From Sciurus carolinensis (Eukaryota; Chordata; Mammalia; Rodentia; Sciuridae): 64,000 bases of DNA. The notes beneath the pieces were generated by a model. It was not told the origin of the DNA, did not search any database, and saw nothing but the letters and a program-made list of their open reading frames with translations. Below, piece after piece: positions 53,671 through 63,886 of this stretch (position 1 is its first letter; each line of letters opens with the position of its first letter). The position numbers and the translations under genes are program-made. The DNA lies in the NCBI RefSeq assembly GCF_902686445.1, contig NC_062220.1:91326143-91390142 (forward strand). Reading direction: 5' to 3'.

Positions 53671-56600
53671 AAGGGAATTGGGCTGGGTATAGTGGCGTAT
53701 GCCTGTGCACTTCAGCAACTCTAGAGACTGAAGCAGGTGGATCCCAAGTTCGAGACCAGCCTCAGCAATTTAGTGAAGCCCTAAGCAACTTAGTGAGACC
53801 CTGTCTCGAAATTAACTTTTTTATAAAAAGAGCTGGGAAAAGTGGCTCAGTGGTTAAACTCCTCTGGGTTCAATCACCAGTACTCCCCTACCCCCACAAA
53901 AAAAGAATGAATATCATAATCATCACTAGATTGGGCCTATCAAGGATAAGATGAGGAGCCAGGCATGGTACACCCATAAAATCCAGTTTCTTGGAAGGAC
54001 ACACCCATATAATCCAAGCTACTTGGAAGAGTGAGGCAGGACGAATGATCACAAGTTCAAACCTGGCCTCAGAACCTTAGCACCCTGCCTCAAAACACAA
54101 AGAGCTGGGGGACACCTTCAAAATGGACAAAATATGGTAGAATCCAACTGGGGCACAAATGAATATCTAAGGTTCATGAAGATACTGAAAAATAAACTGG
54201 AATGATGAGTCGCAGACCTTAGAAAGCCTTTAAAATGAGACTAGGGCTGAGTGGTAGAATATGTACTTATTAGCATGCACAGGCCCTGGGTTCCCAATTC
54301 CAGCACTAAAAATGAAAAAAGGAGTCTCAGCTTTTTCTTGTACATAATGGAAAAGACTGAAGGGTTTTAAAGCCAAGATTTAGCATGATAAAATATACTT
54401 TGGATAACCTCAAGAACCAAAAGCTAAAGATATGAAAACTGGTTATGGGCTACAACGAGAATTAAAACCACCTGAGATAGGGTGCACGCAAGAAATGGAT
54501 ACAAAAACTATTACATACTAGCAATAATAGGTGTTGGCAAGGATGTGGGGAAAAAGGTACACTCATACATTGCTGGTGGGGCTGCAAATTAGTGCAACCA
54601 CTCTGGACAGCAGTGTGGAGATTCCTTAGAAAACGTGGAATGGAACCACCATTTGACCCAGCTATCCCACTCCTCGGCCTATACCCAAAGGACTTAAAAT
54701 CAGTATACTACAGAGATACAGCCACATCAATGTTCACAGCTGTTCAATTCACAATAGCCAGACTGTGGAACCAACCTAGATGTCCTTCAATTGATGAATG
54801 GATAAAGAAACTGTACAATGGACTATTACTCAGCCATAAAGAATAATAAAATTATGGCATTTGCAGGCAAATGGATGAAACTGAAGAATATCATGCTAAG
54901 TGAGATTAAGTCAACCTCAAAAAACTAAAGGACGAATGATCTCACTGATAAGCGGATGATGACACATAATGGGGGTGGGAGGGGGGCAAGAATGGAGGAA
55001 GGAGGGACTGTATAGAGGGATAAGAGGGGTGGGAAGGGTGGGGGGGGAAACAACAGAATGAATCAGTAACTATTACCCTAGGTAAATGTATGATTACAAA
55101 AACGGTATGCCTCTACTTCATGTACAGAGAAACAAATGTATCCCATTTGTTTACAATAAAAATGAATTTAAAAAAAAAACTATTACAAAGGACTTACAAG
55201 ACCTGATTATTTCCTGAACAGAGCAGAAAATAGGCAAGAGAGAGTCAAAAGTTACCTATTTATTTTCAATTAAACACATGAAAAACTGTTGTTAACCATT
55301 TAAAGAAAAATTGTAAAGCCAAGAAGAAAAGATAATCTTAGGGGAAAAGTAAGCTAAATTTTAGATATATATGATTTAAGGGCAGATGGGTCAAAGGGAA
55401 ATAATAACCAGCTAAGTATTAAATATTAGTGGAACAATGAAGGTGAGGCATTAATGCAGTGGGAACTAAAGACAGGTAAAAGTTATGGAGAAAGACTAAA
55501 AAACTATTAAAAAAAAAAAAAAAAAAAGGGGCTGGGGAGATAGCTCAGTTGGTAGAGTGCTTGCCTTGCAAGTACAAGGTCCTGAGTTCAATCCCCAGCA
55601 CCACAAAAAAAAAAAAAAAACAAAAAAAAAAACCCACTCAAGATCCAATAAATGGGGTCTAAGAATGAAGTTCAGTGGTAGAGCACCTGCTTAGCGTATG
55701 CAAGGTCCTGGGTTTGTAGGTCAGTGATAATGCATCCCTGAGTTCAATCTCCAGTACCACCAAAAATAAAATCATGACGGAAATAATACCAGAGCAATAT
55801 ACTACTACTCAATACTACTCAGGACAACAGAAGTGGGTGTCAAAAACTGTTGGGCTGGAATGGTGGCTCAGAGGTAAAGGACTTGCCTGGCATGTGTGAA
55901 GCACTGGGTTCGATTCTCAGCACCACATATAAATAAATAAAATAAAGGTCCATCGACGATTAAAAAAGCAATTAGTCACAGATGACTTCTGGAATAGCTT
56001 AGAATGAGCAGGAAGAATGGCAGCTAGATTCCAGACAAGCAGGGAATGGAAGAGGGGTGCAAACAATGTCAATCAGAGTGACTGATGTCTTTCCCACGGA
56101 AGGACACAAAATGGTCACAAATAAATCTGACTGAAAAATGAAGAGCCAGGAAATGTTCTTGAAAAACATTCAATACACCTACTGCTACCAGCTTCACCTT
56201 TCTGACATGGAAAAATGGGAGATAATCACAAATAACTTGAAAAAGAACTGAGTTCTCAATAAAAATGAAAGATTTAGGGACAGAGTGGTTTTTACCTTTA
56301 TGCTAGTCAAGGCACTAATTTTGAAAAGAAAGTAAGGGCAAGAGAATGGCTGACTATACAGAGGCACTGAAACTAGTTATTCTAGACTATGCTTTATGAC
56401 AGCAGACTAATGAACTTCTATAAAGTAACCATGCTTCCTGAAGACCAACGATAGAAGCCTAGCCAAACCAAAACTTTAAAATTTACATTTTTATGAAAAA
56501 GCAAATCATATTTTACCTAATACAGTAACAGATCAAGTGCTGATTAATTCTCAAGTAATTGTCTCATTTTGGGTCTAAAATGTACAGTAAATGTTACCAG

Positions 56601-58948
56601 GAAATACAAACTATTATTCAGAAGCATCTATAGGTTCTTGATGGGATGACACAAGTTACACAAACTACAAAGGAAGAATCTATCTAGTTCAAAAGGCAGA
56701 ATTGCTAAATTTGTAGAAGCACTGTGTGCAAAGACCTGGAAACCTGAAAGCAGAATCCTGTTGAAGAACACTTGGGAAAAGATCAAATTATTATAGGAGT
56801 ATACAATAATCTACCCAATTCAGAGAAAAGATCATATATGGCAAGGAAACATTTTCTTCTTATTGATATAAAATTATGCATAGACAAGATCTTTATGATG
56901 GGCAGCTTTAATACCAAATATATATTGGACTATTCTTTTAACTCATTTAATAAATATAAAGTATATGTCTTGCTTTTGGGAAGTCATATTCTCTCAGATG
57001 ATCAAGAAAACTAGGGGTTGGGGATATAGCTCAGTTGGTAGAGTGCTTGCCTCATAAGCACAAGACCCTGGGTTCAAATCCCAGCACCGCAAAAAAAATA
57101 TATATATATATAAAAAAGGGCTAGCTAGTGATAAGAAAATAATTAAAGTCTCAGAAAGACTCTTGTCTTTAAGGTTGTTATATTAATGAAAGACTCAAGT
57201 TTCCTGGTCTTCAAGAACACTACTTTCAACTATATCGGTTAAAGATAAATGATCTCACAGCTAGAGAATTTCAAAAATGTTATCTCTACAATCACAAACT
57301 TTACATAGGGGAGAAAAAAAGGGAAGACATCTAAGTAAACTCATGTGTTACTTTCTGGTGAAAATAAAGACAGAAAATATTAACAAAATTTCTGTACAGG
57401 TTTTAAAGTTAGACCAGAAGGCAAAGGATCATTAAAAAGGAAAATTTATGAGCCAAGGTATTGACTGAACTTCGAACCTTCCTTGATTTGCAACACCACC
57501 TAAGTTAATGATTCTGGGGAGGAAAAAAATGACATTATTACCATTTGCAAAGCTTTCTAATAAACAGATTGAGATTTCATATCTCAAATCCACCAAATGA
57601 GTATTTCTGACTTTGAAATCCAATAATCTCCAATTGTAAAACACCCAACAGAATCTCAATGATTAAACAGGTTTTTGAATCAATATTTGCAAATAGACTA
57701 ATCCTTCTGACAGAGGAGACTGTTTGAAATTCCATAAAAATTTCAGATTCAACCAAAACAAAAATTGTAGGCACGTCTAGGCAACTGGCATTAAGGACTT
57801 AGCTTTGCAATTATGGGATGTGTTACACTGAGGAATGTGAAGTTTCTCTATCTTCATATAAATTAGTCTTGAAAGGTCAGTTTAATCTAGCCTGTTTATA
57901 GCTGTCACTAAAGAGCAGCAGAAATTAACTCATTGATGATCTTCTCTTACCCTATTACCATTTGTAGAAGGAATACACTGATCTACATTTAATTCATCTT
58001 TATTCACCCTGTCCTTTCCAAATAAGTAAAAGTCCACTTAAGGGCACAGAACACATAAAGCAATTTTGATATCCAGCTTCTTTTCCTCTCATGAATCTTA
58101 AAGATGCAAAAGATCATAAAAATGTGATAAAGTTAAGCTTTATAAAAGGTATCCTGAACAGTAATAGCAACCAAGTCTAAGAAAAAGAAGTAACTTTTTA
58201 AAAAAAAATTTTTGTAATTGTCAATGTACCTTTATTTTATTTATTTATACATGGTGCTGAGAATCAAACTCGGTGCCTCACACATGCTAGGCAAGCGCTC
58301 TACCACTGAGCCACAACTCCAGCCCCCAAGAAGTAACATTTTTGTGAAGGAAATGTCTTAGCATGCTGTCTAAACAGCAGTTATTATCTCCTAAAAATTA
58401 TTGGTTTTATAGTATACTTTGGTTTATAAACAAGGACCAGTTTTCTAAGTGCAGTATTTCAGTATCTCCAGAGTAAAATTATCTCATTTTCATTTCTCTG
58501 AAAGAAAAAAACTATATTCTGAATCTTTATGTCTCCCCAATATTAAAACTTTACTTTACCTTAGGTAATTTTAACAAATTTCTTGTATTTATACTTTTAC
58601 AAAACCTTCTTTTGTATGTTATACATGCCAGGAAATAATGTGACAATTACTACATTATCTGAACTGAAAACACTGAGACTTAATTTTTGAAGAAATTTAA
58701 CATTTAAAAGAATTCCTACTCAAACAAGCCAACATTCTGTATTTATAATTACAAACTAAACAAGAGTAAAGTACTTACCTGAAATAAGAGCTACATGTTG
58801 CAAGAACCATCTTATGACAAGGGAATTCAGTGCCCTCAACAATTAACACTATGTCAGTAAACAACTGCTGTTCATAAAACAGTTTCAACTGTTCCAACAA
58901 GGATACAGCATATTCAGTATTGATCTGCCTCTCGTCTTGAGTGGACAT
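47385..58948 (-). CDS. KBTBD2: KBTBD2, BTB-BACK-Kelch CUL3 adaptor, complete CDS
   Basis: Exons 58779-58948, 51724-51889 and 47385-48920 join (170 + 166 + 1536 nt) to 623 codons plus TAG, exactly the length I recall for mammalian KBTBD2. ATG at 58948-58946 starts [20 protein letters not shown]. The BTB domain (about residues 30-110) spans the first two exons and contains [23 protein letters not shown] follows from about 130 ([18 protein letters not shown]). Kelch blades carry the GG signature at 322-323, 386-387 and 475-476, with W residues in NTWF, DEWTM and NEWKM. Known role: substrate receptor of a CUL3 E3 ligase that ubiquitinates PI3K p85-alpha, affecting insulin signalling. No frameshift or premature stop. 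It converges on AVL9. Confidence 0.97.
48973..49056 (-). mobile_element. ID SINE
   Basis: TTGGTGCTGGGGACTGAAC to CCACTGAGTTATACACTCC. Same strand as KBTBD2. Confidence 0.85.
49244..49379 (+). mobile_element. B1-like SINE
   Basis: GAGCCAGGCACAGTGGCTCA, GGCTGAGGTAGGAGGATCAC, A tail. Confidence 0.82.
49456..49533 (+). mobile_element. ID SINE
   Basis: GGGTAAGGGATGTAGCTCAG, GCTTGCCTATCATGTGTAAA. Confidence 0.85.
49646..49836 (+). mobile_element. B1-dID SINE, old
   Basis: AAGGCATGTTGGTACACACC, TCCAGAGGCTGAGGCAG, ID half eroded, ending at a TATATA/TGTG microsatellite. Confidence 0.75.
49942..50144 (+). mobile_element. B1-dID SINE
   Basis: GTCAGGTTTGGTAGTGCACA, GGAGGCTGAGACAGG, GGCTAGGGATGTAGCTCAGT, A tail of about 20. 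Confidence 0.88.
50225..50405 (+). mobile_element. MIR SINE remnant
   Basis: TTGGATTGACCAGTCAGTAA, GGAAAGTACTTTTACCTCTC, TAAAATGGTGAAATAATAG; the core and tail pattern of MIR. Confidence 0.7.
50406..51198. other. KBTBD2 intron, no feature seen
   Basis: Unique A/T-rich sequence on both strands. Confidence 0.5.
51210..51303 (-). mobile_element. ID SINE, type A, with TSD
   Basis: CTTTATTTCTT at 51199-51209 and 51304-51314. GCGGTACTGGGGATCGAAC beside the T-run. Confidence 0.94.
51724..51889 (-). CDS. KBTBD2: KBTBD2 coding exon 2 (second half of BTB)
   Basis: Acceptor TTCTGCTGTAG/GGCTATG; donor TTCAG/GTAATAT. The exon is 166 bp: one base completes an Arg codon, then 55 codons from [19 protein letters not shown] to YETACFLQ. 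It reads [11 protein letters not shown] where human, as I recall, reads NLAMNDSTVEQ. Confidence 0.95.
52060..52460 (+). mobile_element. Old L1M 3'-end fragment
   Basis: CAGTGGAATACTACTGAACA, GAATCCATTTATATGAAATG, GTTACCTAGAACTGAGAG. It contains the GA microsatellite. Confidence 0.7.
52275..52326. repeat. (AG)n microsatellite
   Basis: About 25 uninterrupted AG units. Confidence 0.95.
52465..52540. mobile_element. Possible Tigger-type DNA transposon fragment
   Basis: TTGTTCCAGGATACCCCTGA and CACCAAAATCCAAGGTTGCA match my memory of Tigger terminal text; 53030-53085 may be its continuation. Confidence 0.45.
52541..52737 (+). mobile_element. Second old L1M fragment
   Basis: GGAGTATTATTCAGCAATAA, CCATTTATATGAAATGTTC, AGCTGAGTAAGAATGGGG: the same region as in 52060-52460, so a separate copy or a duplicated piece. 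Confidence 0.65.
52738..53007 (-). mobile_element. B1-dID SINE, interrupted
   Basis: GAGTTGCATCCCTAGTCC, CAGGGTCTCACTAAATTGCC, CCTGCCTCAGTCTCCTGAG. A type B ID at 52765-52861 splits its ID half. Confidence 0.82.
52765..52861 (-). mobile_element. ID SINE, type B, nested, with TSD
   Basis: CCCAGGGACACTTTT stands on both sides. Body TTATGTGGTGTTGAGGATTG to GAGCCACAACCTCAGC. Confidence 0.9.
53239..53356 (+). mobile_element. ID SINE, type B
   Basis: GAGCTGGGTTTGTGGCTCAG, AGGCACTGGATTTGATTCTC, TAAATAAATAACCATTGACA. Confidence 0.9.
53566..53668 (+). mobile_element. ID SINE, type A, with TSD
   Basis: GGGAATTGGG before and GGGAATTGGG after. The tail is about 29 A; the body is close to consensus. 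Confidence 0.94.
53680..53904 (+). mobile_element. B1-dID SINE
   Basis: GGGCTGGGTATAGTGGCGTA, CAAGTTCGAGACCAGCCTC, AGCTGGGAAAAGTGGCTCAG. Sits directly beside the type A insert. Confidence 0.9.
53954..54112 (+). mobile_element. B1-like SINE with internal duplication
   Basis: GAGCCAGGCATGGTACACCC, then ACACCCATAAAATCC is echoed by ACACCCATATAATCC about 45 bases later. Confidence 0.75.
54241..54321 (+). mobile_element. Degenerate ID SINE
   Basis: AGGGCTGAGTGGTAGAATAT, GCACAGGCCCTGGGTTCCC. Confidence 0.65.
54515..55174 (+). mobile_element. L1 copy G: 5'-truncated, recent family, with TSD
   Basis: AAAAACTATTACA flanks it (about 54503-54515 and 55175-55187). It holds the ORF2 end ([23 protein letters not shown] then a small deletion) and a 3'UTR that lacks the telomere-like tract: GGGTGGGAGGGGGGCAAGAA is continuous. 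It lies in the sense direction opposite to KBTBD2. Confidence 0.92.
55175..55528. other. KBTBD2 intron, no feature seen
   Basis: A/T-rich, ending in an A-run of 20 before the next SINE. Confidence 0.5.
55529..55632 (+). mobile_element. ID SINE, type A
   Basis: GGGGCTGGGGAGATAGCTCA, CTTGCCTTGCAAGTACAAGG, and an A tail interrupted by one C. Confidence 0.94.
55655..55763 (+). mobile_element. Tandem (dimeric) ID SINE
   Basis: Two ID-like ends follow each other: GTAGAGCACCTGCTTAGCG...CAAGGTCCTGGG, then GGTCAGTGATAATGCATCCC and GTTCAATCTCCAGTACCACC. A dID-like arrangement without a B1 half. Confidence 0.7.
55851..55967 (+). mobile_element. ID SINE, type B
   Basis: GGGCTGGAATGGTGGCTCAG, ACTGGGTTCGATTCTCAGC, full tail ending GGTCCATCGACGATTAAAA. 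Confidence 0.93.
55968..57012. other. KBTBD2 intron, no feature seen
   Basis: About 1 kb of apparently single-copy A/T-rich DNA. An 80-codon frame at 56772-57014 runs into the next SINE and is not convincing. Confidence 0.5.
57013..57101 (+). mobile_element. ID SINE, type A-like
   Basis: AGGGGTTGGGGATATAGCTC, GGGTTCAAATCCCAGCACCG, short A/TA tail. The GTTCAAATCCC box is closest to a true tRNA B box in the window. Confidence 0.92.
57102..58204. other. KBTBD2 intron, no feature seen
   Basis: Single-copy A/T-rich sequence; no repeat words recognised. Confidence 0.5.
58205..58325 (-). mobile_element. ID SINE, type B, with TSD
   Basis: AAGAAGTAAC lies on both sides. TTTTGTAATTGTCAATGTAC to GAGCCACAACTCCAGCCC. 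Confidence 0.92.
58779..58948 (-). CDS. KBTBD2: KBTBD2 coding exon 1 (start codon and first half of BTB)
   Basis: Start ATG at 58948-58946; donor TTTCAG/GTAAGTAC at 58779/58778. 56 codons plus two bases. Contains [20 protein letters not shown] and [16 protein letters not shown]. Confidence 0.95.
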
Positions 58949-59281
58949 GACTGTATTCCATTAATATCTCCCGGAACAGATTAGAAAAGTCAGTCTTGAT
59001 AGAAGGTCAAGTGAATACTTCAGAAATAAAGGAGATAGTCTGCTTGCTGTTATCTGCAGCATTCAGAACCAAGACTGACACAGTCACTAATGAATAGTAT
59101 CTTGTTATAGGCTTAAAATCACTGCTAGGTCATCCTGTGTTAATTAGGTTCTTCAGAGTTCTTCAACACAGTCTTCGGATATCCTGCTCAAATTTGCAAT
59201 TGTGCAGCTCATAAGTAAAAGAGAAAAATACAGGAGGTAGATTTTGTGGCAACATCCTACGTTCAATGATCCTCTGGAGAA
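58949..59281 (-). other. KBTBD2: KBTBD2 5'UTR part of coding exon 1
   Basis: The exon extends upstream to an acceptor, TTTTTTCTTTTTAG/TTCTCCAG, at 59281/59282. The 333-bp leader has stop codons in the main frame before the ATG and short upstream ATGs. Confidence 0.7.
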
Positions 59282-59474
59282 CTAAAAAGAAAAAAGTCCA
59301 GTTAAATTAACTAGGCCAGTACACTCCAAGACTACAATGTTTAAAATGGTAGCCTATAAATTATATTTATCTGAAATTGAACCTTATAGACATTAAAAAT
59401 GAAATGAGAAAAATGAACATTTTAATAGTCCACATTTAAAAAAATTAATAAACAGAAGAAAATTAACATTTTTC

Positions 59475-59585
59475 CACATCATGTACAAATACAAGAATGG
59501 GAAGTTCTACTCTATGTATGTAAGATTTGTCAAAATACATTCTCTACTGTCATGTGTAACTAAAAATAAAAAAATAAAAAAACAA
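59475..59585 (+). mobile_element. L1 3'-tail fragment, older subfamily
   Basis: GTCAAAATACATTCTCTACT and TGTCATGTGTAACTAAA match the 3' end of the L1 at 20755, then an A-rich tail. Confidence 0.7.
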
Positions 59586-59904
59586 ACAGGTTTAACTTTC
59601 TGCCTTCTATGCAAAGTATAAACATCCCAGGAAAATAAGGAACATGTAAGTAAGCAAATATTTTTTTAAAGTTCTGCAAAGATTTTAAATTGTCAAAACC
59701 AGATCTCCTCCTTATTTGTTCAGTAAAAACGCATAACCATAATTTAGGGTAGGAGAGGGAGAACCCTCACTCTTACAGTGATATATTATCTTTGGATATA
59801 TTTTAAATATTTGCTAAGACTTCATGTTTAATTAAAATGACAAACTACACAGTAAATAGAATCAAACTCTTTACTTCCAATGTTTAGGATATGTGTGTTG
59901 GGGG

Positions 59905-59990
59905 TATTCTTAAAAGTGCTAGAGATTGAACCTAAGTCCTCACCCATGCTAGGCAAGCAAGCACTACCACTGTGTAGCACTCTCAGCCCT
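59905..59990 (-). mobile_element. Degenerate ID SINE
   Basis: AGTGCTAGAGATTGAACC, GGCAAGCAAGCACTACCACT. Confidence 0.72.
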
Positions 59991-61088
59991 AAGCTACATA
60001 TTTTTAAATCTGTAGTTCAACAGTATAAGAGAAGAAATTTATTTCTTTGCAGAATGGTCCTTCCTAGGAATCTTTTATGTTTAAGCATACAACTTTATTG
60101 AAAAGAACCATAAATGAATGGAAAGAAATGTGTTCCTAAACAGTAAATGCCATTATTATACAAATACAAATGTTCTCTAAATTAATAAGGTTAATACAAA
60201 TACAATCCAAATACTATTTTCAGGGAAGTTATCTGTAAGAATATACAAAAAAATGCCAAGATATGGGGGTGGGGGCAAATTTTTTAAGACTCATCAAATA
60301 TTAAAATGTATTACAAATGTAAAGTAAATGCAAATACACACAAAACATTATATATGATGAAGATAAACATGGCATTTCAAATTAGGAAGACTGGCTTATT
60401 TGAACAAACAAAAGCTACAAGAACTGGCTAACTACTGAAGGAAAAAAATTCCTAAATTTTAGTCATACTGCACATACAAATCATCAAAAAACTTCCAGCT
60501 GAAAGAAAATTTTTAAAATGTTATTTGGAACTCAGTATTTATAACTTTCAGGTAAGGAATTACCAGAAAAAGAAGGAATAACCAAACAGAATGTGACTAA
60601 CACAAAAGCTACCAAACACGAATGCTGTAAAAAATTAAACTACACATAGTTTATCAGGTTTAATAGCAAAATTTTTCTTTTGACTTTTTAGAGCTCTTTC
60701 AATCTCAGAATTACAAGTAAGATATTGCAGAAAACAATATTTGGCACTGCAAATGCTTAATACCTTCTACATCAACTGTACTTCTAAACATTTTTCTTAT
60801 AGAAATATATGCATTTGGAGAAATATATGGAAGATGAGCACACAGAGGCATTTGTTATATAAGGAAAATAGAGGAATAGAGAGAGCAGGTGGTTTTTTAA
60901 CATGTTTTTGTTTGAACAGAACAATGTGAAGGATATGATCAAGGCCATGAAGTAACTTCAACAGCCCCAAGGGAGATATGTCTCCTTGTATCCATCCTCT
61001 TATTAAAAAATTAAAACTGTTAAAAAAAAAAAAAAAAGAAGAGAAAAGAAAAGAAAAGAAAAGAAATGAAATGAAATATGTATGCATT
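59991..61088. other. No feature seen
   Basis: Unique A/T-rich sequence; an AAAAG microsatellite lies at 61021-61078. Confidence 0.45.
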
Positions 61089-61167
61089 TGGGTTGGGCAT
61101 ATATAGTTCAGCAGAGCACTTGCCTAACTTGCAAAGTCCTGGGTTCCATCCAAGCACTGCAACAAAA
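61089..61167 (+). mobile_element. Degenerate ID SINE
   Basis: GGGTTGGGCATATATAGTTC, GTCCTGGGTTCCATCCAAGC. Confidence 0.72.
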
Positions 61168-61437
61168 GGATGTGGGGGGAAGGGAAATATATATGCATTA
61201 ATAAACTAAAAGTCCTAACCCCAGCTGTAGGATCCATGTCTTCATCCATGTTCAAACCAGGTTACCAGGGCCAGGTTGGACTTAAGACTATATTGTTACA
61301 CCCCAGAATTTCTTGGAGACAAGCTATACAAATAAGTCTGGTTGCTCATTAGCCATTTAGTGGGATGACCTGATTTTTCTGCAGTGATTTTTGAGGGTCC
61401 CATTTTGTTTTTATCTGGATTTTGCTAAATTTGATGT

Positions 61438-61615
61438 TTGTGTGTGTGTGTGTTACTGGGAACTGAACACGGGCTCTCTACCACTGAGCTACATCCTCAA
61501 TGCTTTTTTGTGACAGGGTCTCCCTACATTGCCCAGGCTGGTCTTGAAATTGTGATCCTCCTGCCTTAGCCTCACAAGTCATTGGGATTACAGGCATATG
61601 CCACCACACCCAGCC
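61438..61615 (-). mobile_element. B1-dID SINE
   Basis: TTACTGGGAACTGAACACGG, ACCACTGAGCTACATCC, GACAGGGTCTCCCTACATTG, GGGATTACAGGCATATGCC. Its tail is now a (TG)n. Confidence 0.87.
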
Positions 61616-61838
61616 AGATTTGGTTTATTAAAGAATATGCATGAAACTATATTAAAACAACATAAATTCTATTTTTAGATTCCCCTATTTCCCATTCTTC
61701 TTTTGTAATCCAGGAGAGAAATCCTAAATAAAAATTACCTTAAAATAAGCAGAAGTCATTCAGACATAACACTAAACTAAACAGTAATTCAAACAGATCT
61801 ATATCTAGTACAATTTAAAACAAAATTAGGTATCTTAC

Positions 61839-61958
61839 CTCTCTTGGAACAGGACTTCAAAAATGTATCAACTAAATATACAAACAGTTGCAAAGTTTAG
61901 GATGATCAATCAACAACTTTCAAATTCCCATAATACATCTAACAAGATTCCTTCACTT
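61839..61958 (-). other. KBTBD2: Candidate KBTBD2 noncoding 5'UTR exon
   Basis: On the minus strand a T-run of about 20 and AG precede AAGTGAAGG, and a strong donor CCAAGAG/GTAAGATA ends it, making a 120-bp internal exon. It has no long frame. Human KBTBD2 has noncoding 5' exons as I recall, but this exon is inferred only from splice signals. Confidence 0.35.
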
Positions 61959-62512
61959 CTAAAAAAAAAAAAAAAAAAAAAGAAATTATCATCCTAAATA
62001 CTCTGAAACATTTCACAAAAGTGTGCTATATTACTTAATTATGAAGTGAAATATAACACATTTTGCATATTTTCTTTTCAACTGTATTGTTGTATATATC
62101 ATTCCATATTATATAAAAAATTAACTTCAAAAAGTCACATATTCCTGTTATCCTTAGAAGCTGGCATCCTGTTGAGTAATTCTCAGGTACCAAGGAAACT
62201 GATTACTTAATTTTATCACAAATTAATAGTTGCTTAAATTTATTTCCAGAAATGTTTATTGAGAATTTATTAAGTGCTAATCATTGCACTTTTAAGTACC
62301 TAGGTTGAGAGGTGCCAAACACTAAAGGTTCCAAAACACAAAGTGCATTTACTCTCACTACAGGCTACAGGGAAAACCACAGTTGACAGTTAAAAACATG
62401 GTGTTTTTTAAAATCAGTAGTCATCAGAGGCAGGTAAATGAGTGATACAAGATTCAAGTTAAAAACATTTTTCTTGAAATTGAACTGTTCTCATTTTTCA
62501 TTTCCAAACTTT
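61959..62512. other. No gene; possible ancient repeat scrap
   Basis: 62250-62340 (GAGAATTTATTAAGTGCTAA) may be MIR/L2-class. Otherwise unassigned, presumably KBTBD2 5' intron. Confidence 0.35.
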
Positions 62513-62624
62513 TTATTTTATTTATTCATTTTTTACAGGGGTGGGGTACTGCAGATTGAGCCCAGGTCCTTATGCATGCTAAATTAAGCACAGGCTCTAC
62601 CATTTAGTTACACTTTCAGCCCCC
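62513..62624 (-). mobile_element. ID SINE, old
   Basis: GGTACTGCAGATTGAGCCC, TACCATTTAGTTACACTTTC. Confidence 0.72.
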
Positions 62625-62696
62625 AAACTGTTTCTGAGAGAGGCCATCACAGTATCACCAAGTTTGGTCCTGAATTCCAAACTCTTTGTTCTCCTG

Positions 62697-62843
62697 TGAT
62701 AGTGGGGGGTGAACCCAGAGATGCTCTACCACTAAGCTACATTCCCTACCCTTTTCATTTTGAGACAGGGTCTTGCTTAGATTCGTGACTAGTGCTGAAC
62801 TTGTGATCCTCCTGCCTCAGCCTCCTGAGTTGCTGGGAATAGG
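62697..62843 (-). mobile_element. B1-dID SINE, truncated
   Basis: GGGGGGTGAACCCAGAGATG, CACTAAGCTACATTCCC, GACAGGGTCTTGCTTAGATT, GAGTTGCTGGGAAT. Confidence 0.83.
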
Positions 62844-63599
62844 CCCTCACATAGCTTTGAAATCCAAACTTTGCTAGAAACGAGTATGAGAAATTTTATT
62901 CTTTACCTTAAAAACTATAATATAAGTAAAATGAGCAAAGACTTGGCAGTTGGTCCCACTGCTAACAGTGGTTCACACTAGGGAAGAATTCCTAATTTTA
63001 AAAAGAAAACTGAAAAAGATACATACTTTCTTTTCTCACCATAAAGACAAGATACTTTGGGTTTGGGAATTGTTAAGATCTCTATCCCACGAGTTTGGAT
63101 GAACCCAACTACTACGCATAACCATAAAACTTTAAAAAACAAAACAAAACAACAACAAAAAAGAATTCCCATTCCAAGGTTGCCAAAGACAATATGTAAA
63201 TAAATGGATGAGTATTTCAATAAAACTTCATTTTAAAAAACAGGTTACATGAACCAATCTCTGTTTTAGATGCCTGTTGAAACAGTGAGTAAAATATATA
63301 CTTGGAAGTTATTTTTGCTGGAATGTTTTTCCTTCAGACCACAAAAATAAGAAAAATAACAAATTTTAAATTTTTGGAAGTTGAACTAAATGTAATTCTT
63401 ACTTAACCTAACCTGTATAGATTCTACCTTTGAAATTAAAATATTCTAATATCTCTTACCTAATCACACAACTACCTTCCCAAACACTCGCTGGTTTGAT
63501 GGACTTCGGAAACAGGTTTCCCTTATATGAATACCTTTCATTAAAGTTCAAAAACAAAGACATCCCTCCCTTCAGATAATTTGTTGGGGGTGAGGACAA
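62844..63599. other. Presumed KBTBD2 5' intron, no sure feature
   Basis: A good minus-strand donor (ATTAG/GTAAGAG) stands at 63460/63459 without a clear exon behind it. Confidence 0.35.
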
Positions 63600-63720
63600 T
63601 GAGCTGGGGTTGTAGTTCAGTGGTGGAGCACTTGCCTTTCATATGTGAGGCACTGGGTTCGATCCTCAGCACCACATTAAAAAAAAAAAAAGATATTGTG
63701 TCCATCTACAACTTAAAAAA
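63600..63720 (+). mobile_element. ID SINE, type B
   Basis: GAGCTGGGGTTGTAGTTCAG, GGCACTGGGTTCGATCCTC, TTGTGTCCATCTACAACTTA. Confidence 0.92.
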
Positions 63721-63765
63721 AGAAAAACCAATAACAACAAAGGCTAATACAGATTTGAATACACT

Positions 63766-63886
63766 TAGCTGGGCGAATACCTGCAGCCTCTAACAACTAA
63801 GGAGGCTGGAGCAGGAGGATTTCTTGAGACCAAGGAGCTAGAGGACAACCTAGACAATATATCAAGATCCCATTCTCAAAAACATA
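63766..63886 (+). mobile_element. B1-like SINE
   Basis: CTTAGCTGGGCGAATACCTG, GGAGGCTGGAGCAGGAGGAT, TTGAGACCAAGGAGC. No ID half. Confidence 0.72.

Larger units (their letters stand above)
51890..58778 (-). other. KBTBD2 intron between coding exons 1 and 2
   Basis: 6.9 kb, GT/AG, heavily loaded with SINEs and an L1. No further exon is expected because both flanking exons join in phase. Confidence 0.85.
59282..61838 (-). other. KBTBD2 5' intron, or upstream region
   Basis: Begins at the acceptor of the first coding exon. No CpG cluster is seen, so the promoter is not here. Confidence 0.5.

Noticed and set aside
63460..63460. Strong minus-strand donor as another KBTBD2 5' exon
   Set aside because: GTAAGAG is good, but no acceptor or promoter could be placed behind it; left unannotated.
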